From contig DHYT01000052.1 in NCBI GenBank assembly GCA_002415465.1, positions 1 through 31,941 on the forward strand: a DNA stretch of 31,941 nt, written 5' to 3'. The notes beneath the pieces were generated by a model. That model saw only the letters and a list, made by a program, of their open reading frames with translations, was not told the DNA's origin and made no database searches. The DNA is from Desulfobulbaceae bacterium UBA5123. GTDB lineage: Bacteria; Desulfobacterota; Desulfobulbia; Desulfobulbales; UBA5123. How positions within the stretch are numbered: position 1 is the first letter of the stretch; each line of letters begins with the position of its first letter. The translations under genes were made by a program, and so were the position numbers. Positions 7,413 through 15,328 of this stretch are shown piece by piece.

Positions 7413-8474
7413 ATGGGGTCTGATTCGTCATTGCCGCCTCCCGGCCGCTTACTGGCCGTTACTGCCTGGCTGGCGTTGCTGTTGATGGCAGCGCTGATCC
7501 TGAAGACCCTTGCCTTCTTGTTCGTGCCCTTGTCGGTTGCCCTGCTCTTCTGTTATGCGTTCGGCTTGCCGATGGAGTTGCTGCAACGGCTGCGGGTGCC
7601 GGTGGGGTTGCGTATCCTGCTGGTGGTGTTCTGCGCGGCCTTGGTGTTTTATCTGCTCGCCCGGTTGGTGCAGGCGAATCTTCTCGAGTTGCAGGAGCGG
7701 TTGCCGGAGTTCGAGGCGATTTTCTGGGGGTACGCCGAACGGGTCCTGGCCGGCTTGAAGATGAGCAGGCAGGAGGCGCGGCTGATGTTTGTCGCTTTTG
7801 CCGATAATTTCCGCCATGCCGACCTGCAGCCGCTGGGCTCCATGGTGGGGCAGATGGGGGTGACGTTTTTCACCTTTATCGGCAACGCCTTTTGGGTACT
7901 GCTTTTCATGGTTTTCATGCTGGCTGAGAAGGAAAGCATGACCAATCGCCTTGTGCGAGGATTCGGGGACAGCAGATCGGTGGCCTTTCTTGCCGCCATG
8001 GCGCGGATCAACAAGGCGGTGCAGCGGTATCTTGGGCTGAAGATTTTCCTCAGCCTGCTGACCGGCCTGCTGGTAGGGATTGTCCTGAAGTATTTTGGGG
8101 TTCCTTTTGCCTTTCTTTGGGCGGTGATGACCTTTCTGCTCAACTTTATCCCCAACATCGGTTCGGTGATCGCCACCCTGCCGCCGGTTGCGGTGGCGCT
8201 GTTTCAGTCCGGCTCCGTTACCAGCGCCTGTCTGGTGGCGCTGGCGCTGCTGACGGTGCAGGTGGTGGTGGGCAATGTGCTCGAACCGCGTTTGATGGGG
8301 AAAGGACTCGATCTGAGTCCGTTGGTGGTGTTGTTGTCCCTGCTTTTCTGGGGGTGGATGTGGGGCATTGTCGGGATGCTGATCGCCGTGCCGCTCACCG
8401 CCGCGATCAAGATCGCCTGCGAGCAGCTGGATGCAACCCGTCCGGTGGCGATTTTGATGGGCAGTGAACAATGA
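7413..8474 (+). CDS. AI-2E family (PerM/YdiK-like) membrane permease
   Basis: The 353-residue polytopic protein has hydrophobic segments from about residue 12 onward and a central soluble stretch (about 90-140). The conserved C-terminal block of the family is clear: TFLLNFIPNIGSVIATLPP, then GNVLEPRLMGKGLDLSP and the final pore-like helix. Members have been linked to export of AI-2, to ion/proton antiport and to other solutes, so the substrate cannot be read from sequence. The ATG at 7413 lacks a strong ribosome site. A TTG at 7386 would add nine Arg-rich residues. The gene follows the hemerythrins closely and may be read from the same transcript. Confidence 0.88.
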   Translation: MGSDSSLPPPGRLLAVTAWLALLLMAALILKTLAFLFVPLSVALLFCYAFGLPMELLQRLRVPVGLRILLVVFCAALVFYLLARLVQANLLELQERLPEFEAIFWGYAERVLAGLKMSRQEARLMFVAFADNFRHADLQPLGSMVGQMGVTFFTFIGNAFWVLLFMVFMLAEKESMTNRLVRGFGDSRSVAFLAAMARINKAVQRYLGLKIFLSLLTGLLVGIVLKYFGVPFAFLWAVMTFLLNFIPNIGSVIATLPPVAVALFQSGSVTSACLVALALLTVQVVVGNVLEPRLMGKGLDLSPLVVLLSLLFWGWMWGIVGMLIAVPLTAAIKIACEQLDATRPVAILMGSEQ

Positions 8475-8487
8475 TCGGCAGCCGATC
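8473..8487. repeat. 15-bp palindrome overlapping the permease stop codon
   Basis: GATCGGC and GCCGATC are perfect inverted 7-mers around a single A. With one mismatch the symmetry extends to 21 bp. A one-base loop is poor for RNA folding and no T-run follows, so a protein-binding site is as likely as a weak terminator. Confidence 0.4.
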
Positions 8488-8544
8488 GTTCGTTGTCGCT
8501 GTTCATCGATGCATGATGTATATTTAACGGAACAAAAGATGCGG

Positions 8545-8584
8545 CAGGCAGGTCTTAAAACCTGAGGAATCGTACTCAGGCAGG
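8545..8584 (+). promoter_or_regulatory. Alternative hairpins and direct repeat in the leader of the Bax inhibitor-1 gene
   Basis: CAGGT/ACCTG (8549-8553 with 8560-8564) and CCTGAG/CTCAGG (8561-8566 with 8575-8580) share bases 8561-8564, so only one stem can form at a time. The octamer CAGGCAGG occurs at 8545 and again at 8577, 32 bp apart. The element ends about 38 bases before the ATG. It could be a leader switch or a pair of protein-binding sites. Confidence 0.3.
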
Positions 8585-8621
8585 CATTGTCAGCAAAGTG
8601 ATCAACGAGGAGGAGGGAAGA

Positions 8622-9338
8622 ATGTACCCATATGATGGAAAGCAGCAATCAGCGGTTACCGGGGCAGGTGTCGACGCCGCGACCATGTTTCTCGCCAAGG
8701 TTTTCAACTGGATGGCCATCGGGCTCGGCCTGACCGGCTTCACGGCCTTTCTGGTTTTCAACTCCACGGCGGCGCAGCAGCTTATCTTCGGCAACCGCCT
8801 GTTTTTTTACGGCCTGATTTTTGGTGAGCTGGGAATGGTCATCTATCTCTCCGCGCGGATCGAGAAGATTTCCGCCCAGGCGGCCACCGGTCTCTTTCTT
8901 GTCTACTCGATCTTGAACGGGGCCACTCTCTCCGCCATCCTGCTCATGTACACCGCCACCTCGGTGGCCAGCACCTTTTTTGTCGCCGGCGGCATGTTTG
9001 CGGTCATGGCGGTTTACGGCACCGTCACCAAGAAGGATCTGACCGGGGTTGGCTCTTTTCTTTTCATGGGTCTTGTCGGCATGGTCATTGCCTCGGTGGT
9101 CAACATCTTCATCGGCAGTTCCATGGTTTCCTGGGTGGTTTCCGCCATCGGCGTACTGGTTTTCACCGGGCTTACCGCCTATGATGTGCAGAAGATTCAA
9201 CAGATAGGCGGCAGTGGCATCATGAGCGGCGGCGAGGCCGCCATCCGCAAGGGTGCGATCATGGGCGCGCTGGCGCTTTACCTCGATTTTATCAATCTGT
9301 TCCTCAGTCTGCTGCGTTTGATGGGGGATCGTCGCTAG
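8622..9338 (+). CDS. Bax inhibitor-1/YccA family membrane protein
   Basis: The 238-residue protein has a short soluble N terminus and about seven hydrophobic helices from residue 25 onward. Family landmarks are present: YGTVTKKDLTGVGSFLF in the middle, LTAYDVQKIQ, and near the C terminus ALYLDFINLFLSLLRLMG. The Asp residues in TAYD and YLDFIN match the di-aspartyl pH sensor of the structurally known bacterial homologue YetJ, a pH-sensitive calcium leak channel. Other members are linked to FtsH-mediated membrane protein turnover. A strong GGAGGAGGG site supports the ATG at 8622 over a GTG at 8598. A bidirectional terminator follows 22 bp after the stop. Confidence 0.92.
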   Translation: MYPYDGKQQSAVTGAGVDAATMFLAKVFNWMAIGLGLTGFTAFLVFNSTAAQQLIFGNRLFFYGLIFGELGMVIYLSARIEKISAQAATGLFLVYSILNGATLSAILLMYTATSVASTFFVAGGMFAVMAVYGTVTKKDLTGVGSFLFMGLVGMVIASVVNIFIGSSMVSWVVSAIGVLVFTGLTAYDVQKIQQIGGSGIMSGGEAAIRKGAIMGALALYLDFINLFLSLLRLMGDRR

Positions 9339-9360
9339 TTCCTGCAACAACGCGGGTTCA

Positions 9361-9412
9361 AAAAAAGGGGAGGGGATGTCGCCGACAAAGGCGACATCCC
9401 TCCCCTTTTTTA
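9361..9412. terminator. Bidirectional rho-independent terminator
   Basis: A long stem (GGGGAGGGGATGTCGCC pairing with GGCGACATCCCTCCCC, one bulged G) has a 6-base loop. It is flanked by an A-run on the left and a T-run on the right. It serves the converging Bax inhibitor-1 gene and the minus-strand membrane-anchored protein gene. Confidence 0.92.
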
Positions 9413-9437
9413 TTGCCTGTAAACAGGATGTTCGGCG

Positions 9438-10364
9438 TTATTTGTTGCCGTATTTCCTCTGATATTTTGCCCGCATGGCCGTAAGTTTTTTGAGATACGC
9501 ATCGCGGTTCTTGATGTTGCGGGAGACCTCCATCTCTTCGATGGCGGAGCGAAGCGGTGTCCGGATATCAATGCCGTGGCGGTTCAGGCCCTTTTCGTTG
9601 GCGCGATCGAGAATCGTCACCGCATAGTATTTGATCAGCATGCGGGTTTGGGAATCGCGACGGAAGAGGTATGACTGCCCGCCCAGGGTATTGAGGAAAA
9701 AACCTGCATACTCGTACAGTGAGTTCAGGGGCAGATGCAGAGGAAAGTTCGGGGCGTCGCAGGATTGTTCCTTTTCGGACCACTGATAAAAAACCGCCAT
9801 CACCTCTTCCCGGTTATCGGCTTCGTGTTCAAGGATATCCTTGATCAGCAACAGATCCTGCTTGCCGAGTATCCTGTAAAAATGCGCCGAATTGGTGAGG
9901 ATGGTGAAAAGATCATCGGTTTCCCTGGCGACCACCGGCGGTTTTGCATAGAGCTTTTTGGCAATCTTGGCAAAGTGCGCCTCGCTTGATTCCTTCAGGG
10001 CATAGTTTTTGATGTACTCCTGCTTGTCGAGGTGCCGGAAAAAGGAGACGATCTTATCCGTCGCTTCCTTGCAGGGGTCGGCGTCGCCGGCCGGTGTCGG
10101 AGTGGCGCTGGCAGCTTCGTGGCCGTCGATTGCCGCAGCCGGAGGCGTTTCCGTGGGCTCCGTGAGCGGGTTCTGGATTTGCGCGCTTGTGGTGGCAAGC
10201 GATTCCTCGTTGTGTTGTGGCAAGGCATCCGCAGCCTCGCGTGGTCCTTTGTCAACAGCATGTTTCCAGCCGAAATAGACCAGCCCGGCAAGGACAATGG
10301 CAACAATTGCGGCCGTGATGATAACGGTCTTTTTGTTGTTAGGTTGTTCTGTGCTTTTCGGCAT
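9438..10364 (-). CDS. Membrane-anchored protein of unknown function
   Basis: I do not recognise this 308-residue protein. Residues 1-12 are polar and lysine-bearing. Residues 13-32 form one hydrophobic helix, consistent with a single N-terminal anchor and a periplasmic C-terminal part. Residues 36-95 are a flexible linker rich in Pro, Ala, Thr and Glu. Residues 95-308 look like a helical domain with many charged residues and two Cys (in DPCKEA and QSCDAP) that could form a disulfide in the periplasm. It ends in a strongly basic tail. It stands alone, with its own candidate promoter and a shared terminator. The ATG at 10364 has no strong ribosome site. An envelope role is the most that can be inferred. 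Confidence 0.8.
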   Translation of the reverse strand: MPKSTEQPNNKKTVIITAAIVAIVLAGLVYFGWKHAVDKGPREAADALPQHNEESLATTSAQIQNPLTEPTETPPAAAIDGHEAASATPTPAGDADPCKEATDKIVSFFRHLDKQEYIKNYALKESSEAHFAKIAKKLYAKPPVVARETDDLFTILTNSAHFYRILGKQDLLLIKDILEHEADNREEVMAVFYQWSEKEQSCDAPNFPLHLPLNSLYEYAGFFLNTLGGQSYLFRRDSQTRMLIKYYAVTILDRANEKGLNRHGIDIRTPLRSAIEEMEVSRNIKNRDAYLKKLTAMRAKYQRKYGNK

Positions 10365-10418
10365 GATAGGGCGCCCTGGATGATGATTGAGTCGGAATGA
10401 GTATCAAACAATATTGAC

Positions 10419-10447
10419 ACTTTATCGTGGCACACCCGTGAGGTCAA
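10419..10447 (-). promoter_or_regulatory. Candidate sigma70 promoter for the membrane-anchored protein gene
   Basis: On the minus strand, TTGACC (10442-10447) and TAAAGT (10419-10424) are separated by 17 bp. The expected start near 10412 gives a leader of about 48 bases to the ATG at 10364. Confidence 0.45.
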
Positions 10448-10788
10448 ACGAATTATGGAGCATCTTTTTTGTCATTCGTATTAAATCATCTCGTGAAATC
10501 AAGATGTTGTAATTTGTGATGCCTGACTTGGCGGCGGTTTTGGAGGCCCTTTGGTGGTCAATCGCACATCGGCATCCGCCGGGCGGTTTTCTGGGCGCGA
10601 CTGCGAGGCTGCAGTCCGGCCGTGCATCGTCGAAGGCAGGGAAGGCGTGCATCGACAGTTGAGCGAGGTGTTGTCAAAGTGGTTTCTATCCGGTATGAAT
10701 GGATTTATAAGCGCTGCCGTTCGGCGGAATGGTTCGGCTATCTACAAAAATTTATTTTCAACAGAGGCGTTCAGGCCCAGGTGACGGC
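10448..10788. other. Gene-poor interval of about 340 bp between divergent genes
   Basis: Short open frames occur on both strands, but none has a ribosome site with plausible protein composition. The first 70 bp are AT-rich and the middle is GC-rich without clear structure. A candidate promoter at 10671-10699 is the only element I can support. An unannotated small RNA cannot be excluded. Confidence 0.4.
10671..10699 (+). promoter_or_regulatory. Candidate promoter for the helical unknown protein
   Basis: TTGTCA (10671-10676) and TATGAA (10694-10699) lie 17 bp apart, giving a predicted start near 10706. That is about 83 bases before the chosen ATG at 10789 and 23 bases before an alternative ATG at 10729. 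Confidence 0.37.
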
Positions 10789-11328
10789 ATGGTTGACAGG
10801 GGAGCGGGTAAGCGAAAATGGTACGAGAAGTATTTGCCGTTTGTCGCGCAAAGTCGTCGTATGCAGGTCGAATGGTTGGTGGGCGCGATCCGAAAAAACG
10901 TTCTGCACCTGGAAGAGATCACCCCTTATGTGCGGCTTCTGCTTGCCGATGTCGTGGAGGAGTATGATGAGCCGCTGGTGATGTTTTTGAAGGGCATTGA
11001 CGCGGATGTTCTGTGCCGGATGGTGCAGGCCGCTGATATCTACGATGTCGCCAAGTTAATGCGACTGGTGCCGGAGCCGACCGTGGAGCAGGCGGTTGTC
11101 GCTCTCTGCAAGGAGCCGCCGTCGTACGAGAAGAAGCCGGAACTGGTGTTGGATAAGGTTTTTCAGGCCATACATGACCGATCCGAGGCCCTGTTCGAGG
11201 AGGCGGCCACTGAACTCCGCAAGCGTGCGGACGCACCGGCCCATTTTGATGCCGCGTATGAGAGATTCCAAGAGATTCTCGCCGACGAGAGAATCCTGAG
11301 CGCCATGTATCCGAAGGCCAGCAGTTGA
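10789..11328 (+). CDS. Helical protein of unknown function
   Basis: I do not recognise this protein of about 179 residues. It is soluble, rich in charged residues and Leu/Ala/Val, and looks all-helical, with no signal peptide, membrane segment or Cys cluster. The N-terminal part (KRKWYEKYLPFVAQSRR) is basic and the rest acidic, as in some adaptor or scaffold proteins. The start is uncertain. The ATG at 10789 has AGGTG six bases upstream. An ATG at 10729 adds 20 residues and one at 10861 removes 24. The frame is clearly protein-like from about residue 10 to the end. It is monocistronic and ends before a strong terminator shared with the converging Cys-rich protein gene. Confidence 0.68.
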   Translation: MVDRGAGKRKWYEKYLPFVAQSRRMQVEWLVGAIRKNVLHLEEITPYVRLLLADVVEEYDEPLVMFLKGIDADVLCRMVQAADIYDVAKLMRLVPEPTVEQAVVALCKEPPSYEKKPELVLDKVFQAIHDRSEALFEEAATELRKRADAPAHFDAAYERFQEILADERILSAMYPKASS

Positions 11329-11380
11329 ACTGTTCGCCGGCGACGTATGAACGATGCGTGCGCCGGCGGTTGTTCGGACA

Positions 11381-11420
11381 AAAAAAATCCCATGCCACGG
11401 TTGGTGGCATGGGATTTTTT
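11381..11420. terminator. Bidirectional rho-independent terminator
   Basis: A perfect stem ATCCCATGCCAC/GTGGCATGGGAT with a 5-base loop is flanked by an A-run on the left and a T-run on the right. It lies between two converging genes, the helical unknown protein and the Cys-rich PxxKW protein. Confidence 0.93.
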
Positions 11421-11440
11421 GATTGGCAGGTGAAGAAGAT

Positions 11441-11725
11441 TTACTTCTTTCCCTTGCTCGATGCCCGCTTGGATGCCTTCAACGGGTTGACCTTGATCTT
11501 GGCAACGGTGATTTCCGGCTTGGCGTGGGTTGCAAAGTTACAGATGCCCAGGCGCCATTTGGCCTCCGGGTTTACGTAGGATTTGCAATATTTGGTGGCG
11601 TCAACCGTGATGGCGCGCTCGCAGCCGTCGCATTTGTCGATGATCGGGCTGAAAGCGCCGCTGGTGTACTTCACGCTGTCAGTGGCGCTAATCTGGTTGC
11701 TTGCTGCTGATTTTACACTTGCCAT
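11441..11725 (-). CDS. Small cysteine-rich protein with PxxKW motif
   Basis: The 94-residue protein has four cysteines, C32xxC35, C47 and C62, spaced like a small metal-binding knuckle. The motif NPEAKW (about residues 52-57) sits just before the last Cys. The C-terminal 25 residues are strongly basic (AKIKVNPLKASKRASSKGKK). I match it to a small Cys-rich family named for a PxxKW motif and found mainly in Desulfobacterota; function is unknown. Zinc or iron binding and contact with nucleic acid through the basic tail are inferences. The ATG at 11725 has a near-perfect AAGGAGG site. The frame stays open to 11935, but that extension has poor composition and lies in the predicted leader. It has a near-consensus promoter about 170 bp upstream. 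Confidence 0.85.
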   Translation of the reverse strand: MASVKSAASNQISATDSVKYTSGAFSPIIDKCDGCERAITVDATKYCKSYVNPEAKWRLGICNFATHAKPEITVAKIKVNPLKASKRASSKGKK

Positions 11726-11801
11726 GGTTGAACCTCCTTGCTGGTAACCTTCTCCTGGTGGAGTAAAAGTCAAATTTTTTTGTTTTATCAGTCGTGGTTC
11801 G

Positions 11802-11864
11802 AATGCTCTTTCGCGATCGACGTTCCCGTTTGTCCGGGGTGGCGAAAGGATCTCTCGAAGCATT
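11802..11864 (-). promoter_or_regulatory. Structured 5' leader of the PxxKW gene
   Basis: Within the predicted leader of about 160 bases, three nested pairings can form: AATGCT/AGCATT (11802-11807 with 11859-11864), CTTTCGC/GCGAAAG (11808-11814 with 11842-11848) and CCCG/CGGG (11825-11828 with 11835-11838). The first two arms are contiguous on one side and split by a 10-base bulge on the other. Such a bulged stem is more organised than expected for a plain leader. Confidence 0.4.
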
Positions 11865-11893
11865 TTAAATTCTAAGGAATCGAAAAACGAAAA

Positions 11894-11922
11894 TTTATAA
11901 GAAAAAAGTGGAAGGCTGTCAA
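11894..11922 (-). promoter_or_regulatory. Near-consensus sigma70 promoter for the PxxKW gene
   Basis: On the minus strand a perfect TTGACA (11917-11922) is followed after exactly 17 bp by TATAAA (11894-11899). This is the best promoter match in the window and suggests strong, constitutive expression starting near 11887, giving a leader of about 160 bases. Confidence 0.72.
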
Positions 11923-11955
11923 GGGAAAACATCATGGATAATGTGGCGCGATGGA

Positions 11956-11999
11956 TGCCGGGAGAGGCTGTCCGGCGCCGGCAAGGCTCAGGCCCGGCA
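11956..11999. repeat. Nested GC palindromes
   Basis: TGCCGGG (11956-11962) pairs with CCCGGCA (11993-11999). Between them lies the 10-bp palindrome CCGGCGCCGG (11972-11981). No T-run follows. It could be a protein-binding site or an RNA structure. Confidence 0.35.
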
Positions 12000-12105
12000 A
12001 TCTTCTGTCGGGTGCCCTGGCACGCAGCGGATTAGTTGTTAACTTGTCCAGCGTGTCAATTATTGATGAACTTTGATATGAAATGATTTTTTAACAGGTA
12101 TGCTA

Positions 12106-12134
12106 TTGTTTTTCCAAAAAAGTTACGATACTAT
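12106..12134 (+). promoter_or_regulatory. Possible pilC promoter with overlapping palindrome
   Basis: TTGTTT (12106-12111) and TACTAT (12129-12134) are 17 bp apart. The -10 lies within the perfect palindrome CGATA-C-TATCG (12126-12136), which could be an operator. Both boxes are only moderate matches. Confidence 0.32.
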
Positions 12135-12177
12135 CGAACATATTTATTAATTTCTTGCATATAGAGAGGTCGAGGGC

Positions 12178-13386
12178 ATGCCCGTTTATATCTGGAAGGG
12201 TAAGAATACCTACGGCGAAAAACGTAAAGGGAAGCTTGAGGTTCCCAGCGAAGAGGCCGTGCATGCGCATCTGAAAAAAATGCGCATCACCCCCTCCATG
12301 GTCAAGGAAGCGCCCAAGGATCTCTTTGAAAACGTCGCCTTCATGCAGCCCAAGGTCACCGGCAAGGATGTCGTGATCTTTACCAGGCAGCTCTCCACCA
12401 TGATCGATGCGGGTTTGCCCTTGGTGCAGAGTCTCGGTATCCTGGGCGCGCAGCAGGAAAACCCTACCTTCAAAAAGGTATTGTTGCAGATCAAGGTTGA
12501 TGTGGAGACCGGTTCCACCCTGGCCGAGGGGATGAAAAAACATCCGGAGATTTTCGACAGTCTCTATTGCAACATGATTGATGCCGGTGAAACCGGCGGT
12601 ATTCTCGATACGATTCTTTCACGTCTGGCCGGGTTCATGGAAAAGAGCATGACCCTGAAGAAGAAGGTGAAGGGCGCCATGACCTATCCGGTGATCTGTC
12701 TCGCCATTTCGGTCATCATCATGGGCGTCATGCTTATCTTTGTCGTGCCTGTTTTTGAGAAGATGTTTGCCGATTTCGGGGCCGCTCTGCCGGCGCCGAC
12801 CCAGATGGTGGTTGGCATAAGCAAGTTCGTGCAGCACAACATTCATTATGCGATCCTGGCCATTGTCGCCTTGGTGTTCCTCTTCAAGAAGGTCTACAAA
12901 ACAGAGAAGGGACGGATCAGGATCGACGCCCTGCTGCTGGAGTTTCCAGTCTTCGGGCCCTTGATCCGCAGGGTCGCGGTGGCGAAATTCACCAGAACCC
13001 TGGGAACCATGATGACAAGTGGCGTACCCATACTCGAGTCCCTGCAGGTGGTCGGCAGGACGGCCGGCAACAAGATTATCGAGATCGCGGTTTTCCGGGT
13101 GGCCGATGCAATCAGCGAAGGCCGCGCCATTGCCGAGCCCCTCGAGGAGACGGGGGTTTTCCCGAGCATGGTGGTGCAGATGATCAACGTCGGCGAATCC
13201 ACCGGCGCGCTCGATGTCATGCTTGAAAAAATCGCCGATTTCTATGACGAAGAGGTGGACCAGGCCGTTGAAAACCTTACCGCCATGATCGAGCCGTTCA
13301 TGATGGTTTTTCTGGGCGGGATGATCGGTGGTTTGGTTGTCGCCATGTATCTGCCGATCTTCAAGATGGGCGAGGTTGTTAAATAG
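12178..13386 (+). CDS. pilC: Type IV pilus inner-membrane platform protein PilC
   Basis: The 402-residue protein is a full-length GspF/PilC-family platform protein. A short N-terminal domain (1-65) starts with VYIWKGKNTYGEKRKG, typical of PilC. Two T2SSF repeats follow (about 68-191 and 271-394), each with the FTRQLSTMIDAGLPL-type opening (second copy FTRTLGTMMTSGVPI) and the GETGG or GESTG turn. Three hydrophobic helices lie near 171-194, 224-240 and 373-393. PilC couples the PilB and PilT motor ATPases to pilin assembly and retraction. It is solitary here, with no pilB, pilT or pilin beside it, and is followed by eno 63 bp downstream. GAGGG just before the ATG at 12178 is a usable ribosome site. 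Confidence 0.93.
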   Translation: MPVYIWKGKNTYGEKRKGKLEVPSEEAVHAHLKKMRITPSMVKEAPKDLFENVAFMQPKVTGKDVVIFTRQLSTMIDAGLPLVQSLGILGAQQENPTFKKVLLQIKVDVETGSTLAEGMKKHPEIFDSLYCNMIDAGETGGILDTILSRLAGFMEKSMTLKKKVKGAMTYPVICLAISVIIMGVMLIFVVPVFEKMFADFGAALPAPTQMVVGISKFVQHNIHYAILAIVALVFLFKKVYKTEKGRIRIDALLLEFPVFGPLIRRVAVAKFTRTLGTMMTSGVPILESLQVVGRTAGNKIIEIAVFRVADAISEGRAIAEPLEETGVFPSMVVQMINVGESTGALDVMLEKIADFYDEEVDQAVENLTAMIEPFMMVFLGGMIGGLVVAMYLPIFKMGEVVK

Positions 13387-13410
13387 GATTTCTTTAGGTG
13401 CCGGCCGTGA

Positions 13411-14742
<1,332 letters not shown>

Positions 14743-14752
14743 ATATCTCTTT

Positions 14753-14789
14753 CCCTTGCGCCGACATTCGATGGAGGTCGGCGCAGGGG
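14753..14789 (+). terminator. Probable terminator hairpin after eno
   Basis: CCCTTGCGCCGAC (14753-14765) pairs with GTCGGCGCAGGGG (14777-14789) in a 13-bp stem with one G-T wobble. The bases after the stem are only modestly T-rich (CTCTGTTTG), so termination may be partial or need a factor. Confidence 0.5.
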
Positions 14790-14837
14790 GCTCTGTTTGA
14801 CGACGGCGATCCCTGGATCGGCATGCAAATATAATTC

Positions 14838-14876
14838 TTGACAAATAGCAGTCATTTTGATTTGTTAGCTTATATT
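14838..14876 (+). promoter_or_regulatory. Candidate promoter region for the IHF/HU gene
   Basis: A perfect TTGACA lies at 14838-14843. No good -10 box is at 17 bp (TTTGTT at 14861 is weak), while TATATT lies further on at 14871-14876. AT-richness and position support a promoter, but the exact -10 is unclear. Confidence 0.42.
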
Positions 14877-14899
14877 GAAGTGTAAGGAGGCTGTGCATT

Positions 14900-15190
14900 A
14901 TGACCTTGACTAAGGCCGATTTGGTTCAGAAGGTATATCAAAACCATAATCTTACCAAAGCTCAGGCCGCCGAGGCGGTTGAGGCCTTCTTGCGGATTTC
15001 CAAGAATTGTCTTGAGCAGGGTGAGGATCTTCTGGTGAGCGGGTTTGGCAAGTTCAACGTCAAGGAAAAGAATTCCCGTCGCGGCAGAAATCCGCAAACC
15101 GGCCAGGAATTGATCCTCGACGCCCGGAAGGTGGTGACCTTTAAACCATCCGGTATCTTGCGGGACAGAATCAACGGCGCAACGAAATAG
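14900..15190 (+). CDS. ihfA: IHF/HU-family DNA-bending protein, IHF alpha-like
   Basis: The 96-residue protein has the two N-terminal helices and the beta-arm of the HU/IHF fold. The core signature is GFGKFNVKEKNSRRGRNPQTG (about 48-68), with P65 at the arm tip that intercalates and bends DNA. The C-terminal ARKVVTFKPSGILRDRI resembles IHF alpha more than HU. Subunit assignment is tentative, since delta-type genomes often carry several HU/IHF paralogues. AAGGAGG at 14884-14890 is a strong site for the ATG at 14900. It is monocistronic: promoter candidate upstream, strong terminator downstream. As a nucleoid protein it would act in replication, recombination and sigma54-type regulation. Confidence 0.9.
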   Translation: MTLTKADLVQKVYQNHNLTKAQAAEAVEAFLRISKNCLEQGEDLLVSGFGKFNVKEKNSRRGRNPQTGQELILDARKVVTFKPSGILRDRINGATK

Positions 15191-15222
15191 ACTTCCAGAC
15201 CTGCTGAGATTGAGGTTTAGCT

Positions 15223-15270
15223 AAAGACGGGTTGCGTTTCCCCTTAAGGAGAAACAGCCCGTCTTTTTTT
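15223..15270 (+). terminator. Rho-independent terminator after the IHF/HU gene
   Basis: AAAGACGGG (15223-15231) pairs with CCCGTCTTT (15258-15266), with an inner GTTTC/GAAAC stem, followed by a run of T to 15270. It ends only 59 bp before the lpxD start. Confidence 0.88.
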
Positions 15271-15328
15271 GTCGTTGCCGACCGGTGCGAGTTTCTCGAC
15301 TGGCGGCAAACGTTGGGGGCTTTTGCTG

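Larger units (their letters stand above)
11923..12177. other. Gene-free interval upstream of pilC
   Basis: No coding frame is supported. The left half (to about 12030) is GC-rich with inverted repeats and the right half is AT-rich. I looked for a c-di-GMP riboswitch and for a sigma54 promoter, both plausible upstream of a pilus gene, and found neither. Confidence 0.4.

Noticed and set aside
7449..8648. Open frame of about 399 codons on the minus strand opposite the AI-2E family permease
   Set aside because: Extreme Gln/His content is the expected complement of Leu/Val-rich membrane helices; the permease is the real gene.
10551..10784. Short plus-strand frame between divergent genes
   Set aside because: No ribosome site, low-complexity Arg/Ser composition and no homology that I recognise.
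11726..11935. N-terminal extension of the PxxKW protein by about 70 codons
   Set aside because: The ATG at 11725 has a near-perfect ribosome site, the extension has no protein-like pattern, and the promoter at 11894-11922 would lie inside it.
12018..12032. TGGCAC resembling the -24 half of a sigma54 promoter upstream of pilC
   Set aside because: No GC/TTGC -12 element occurs at the required spacing.
11923..12177. Possible c-di-GMP riboswitch before pilC
   Set aside because: The conserved GEMM core and receptor loops were sought and not seen.
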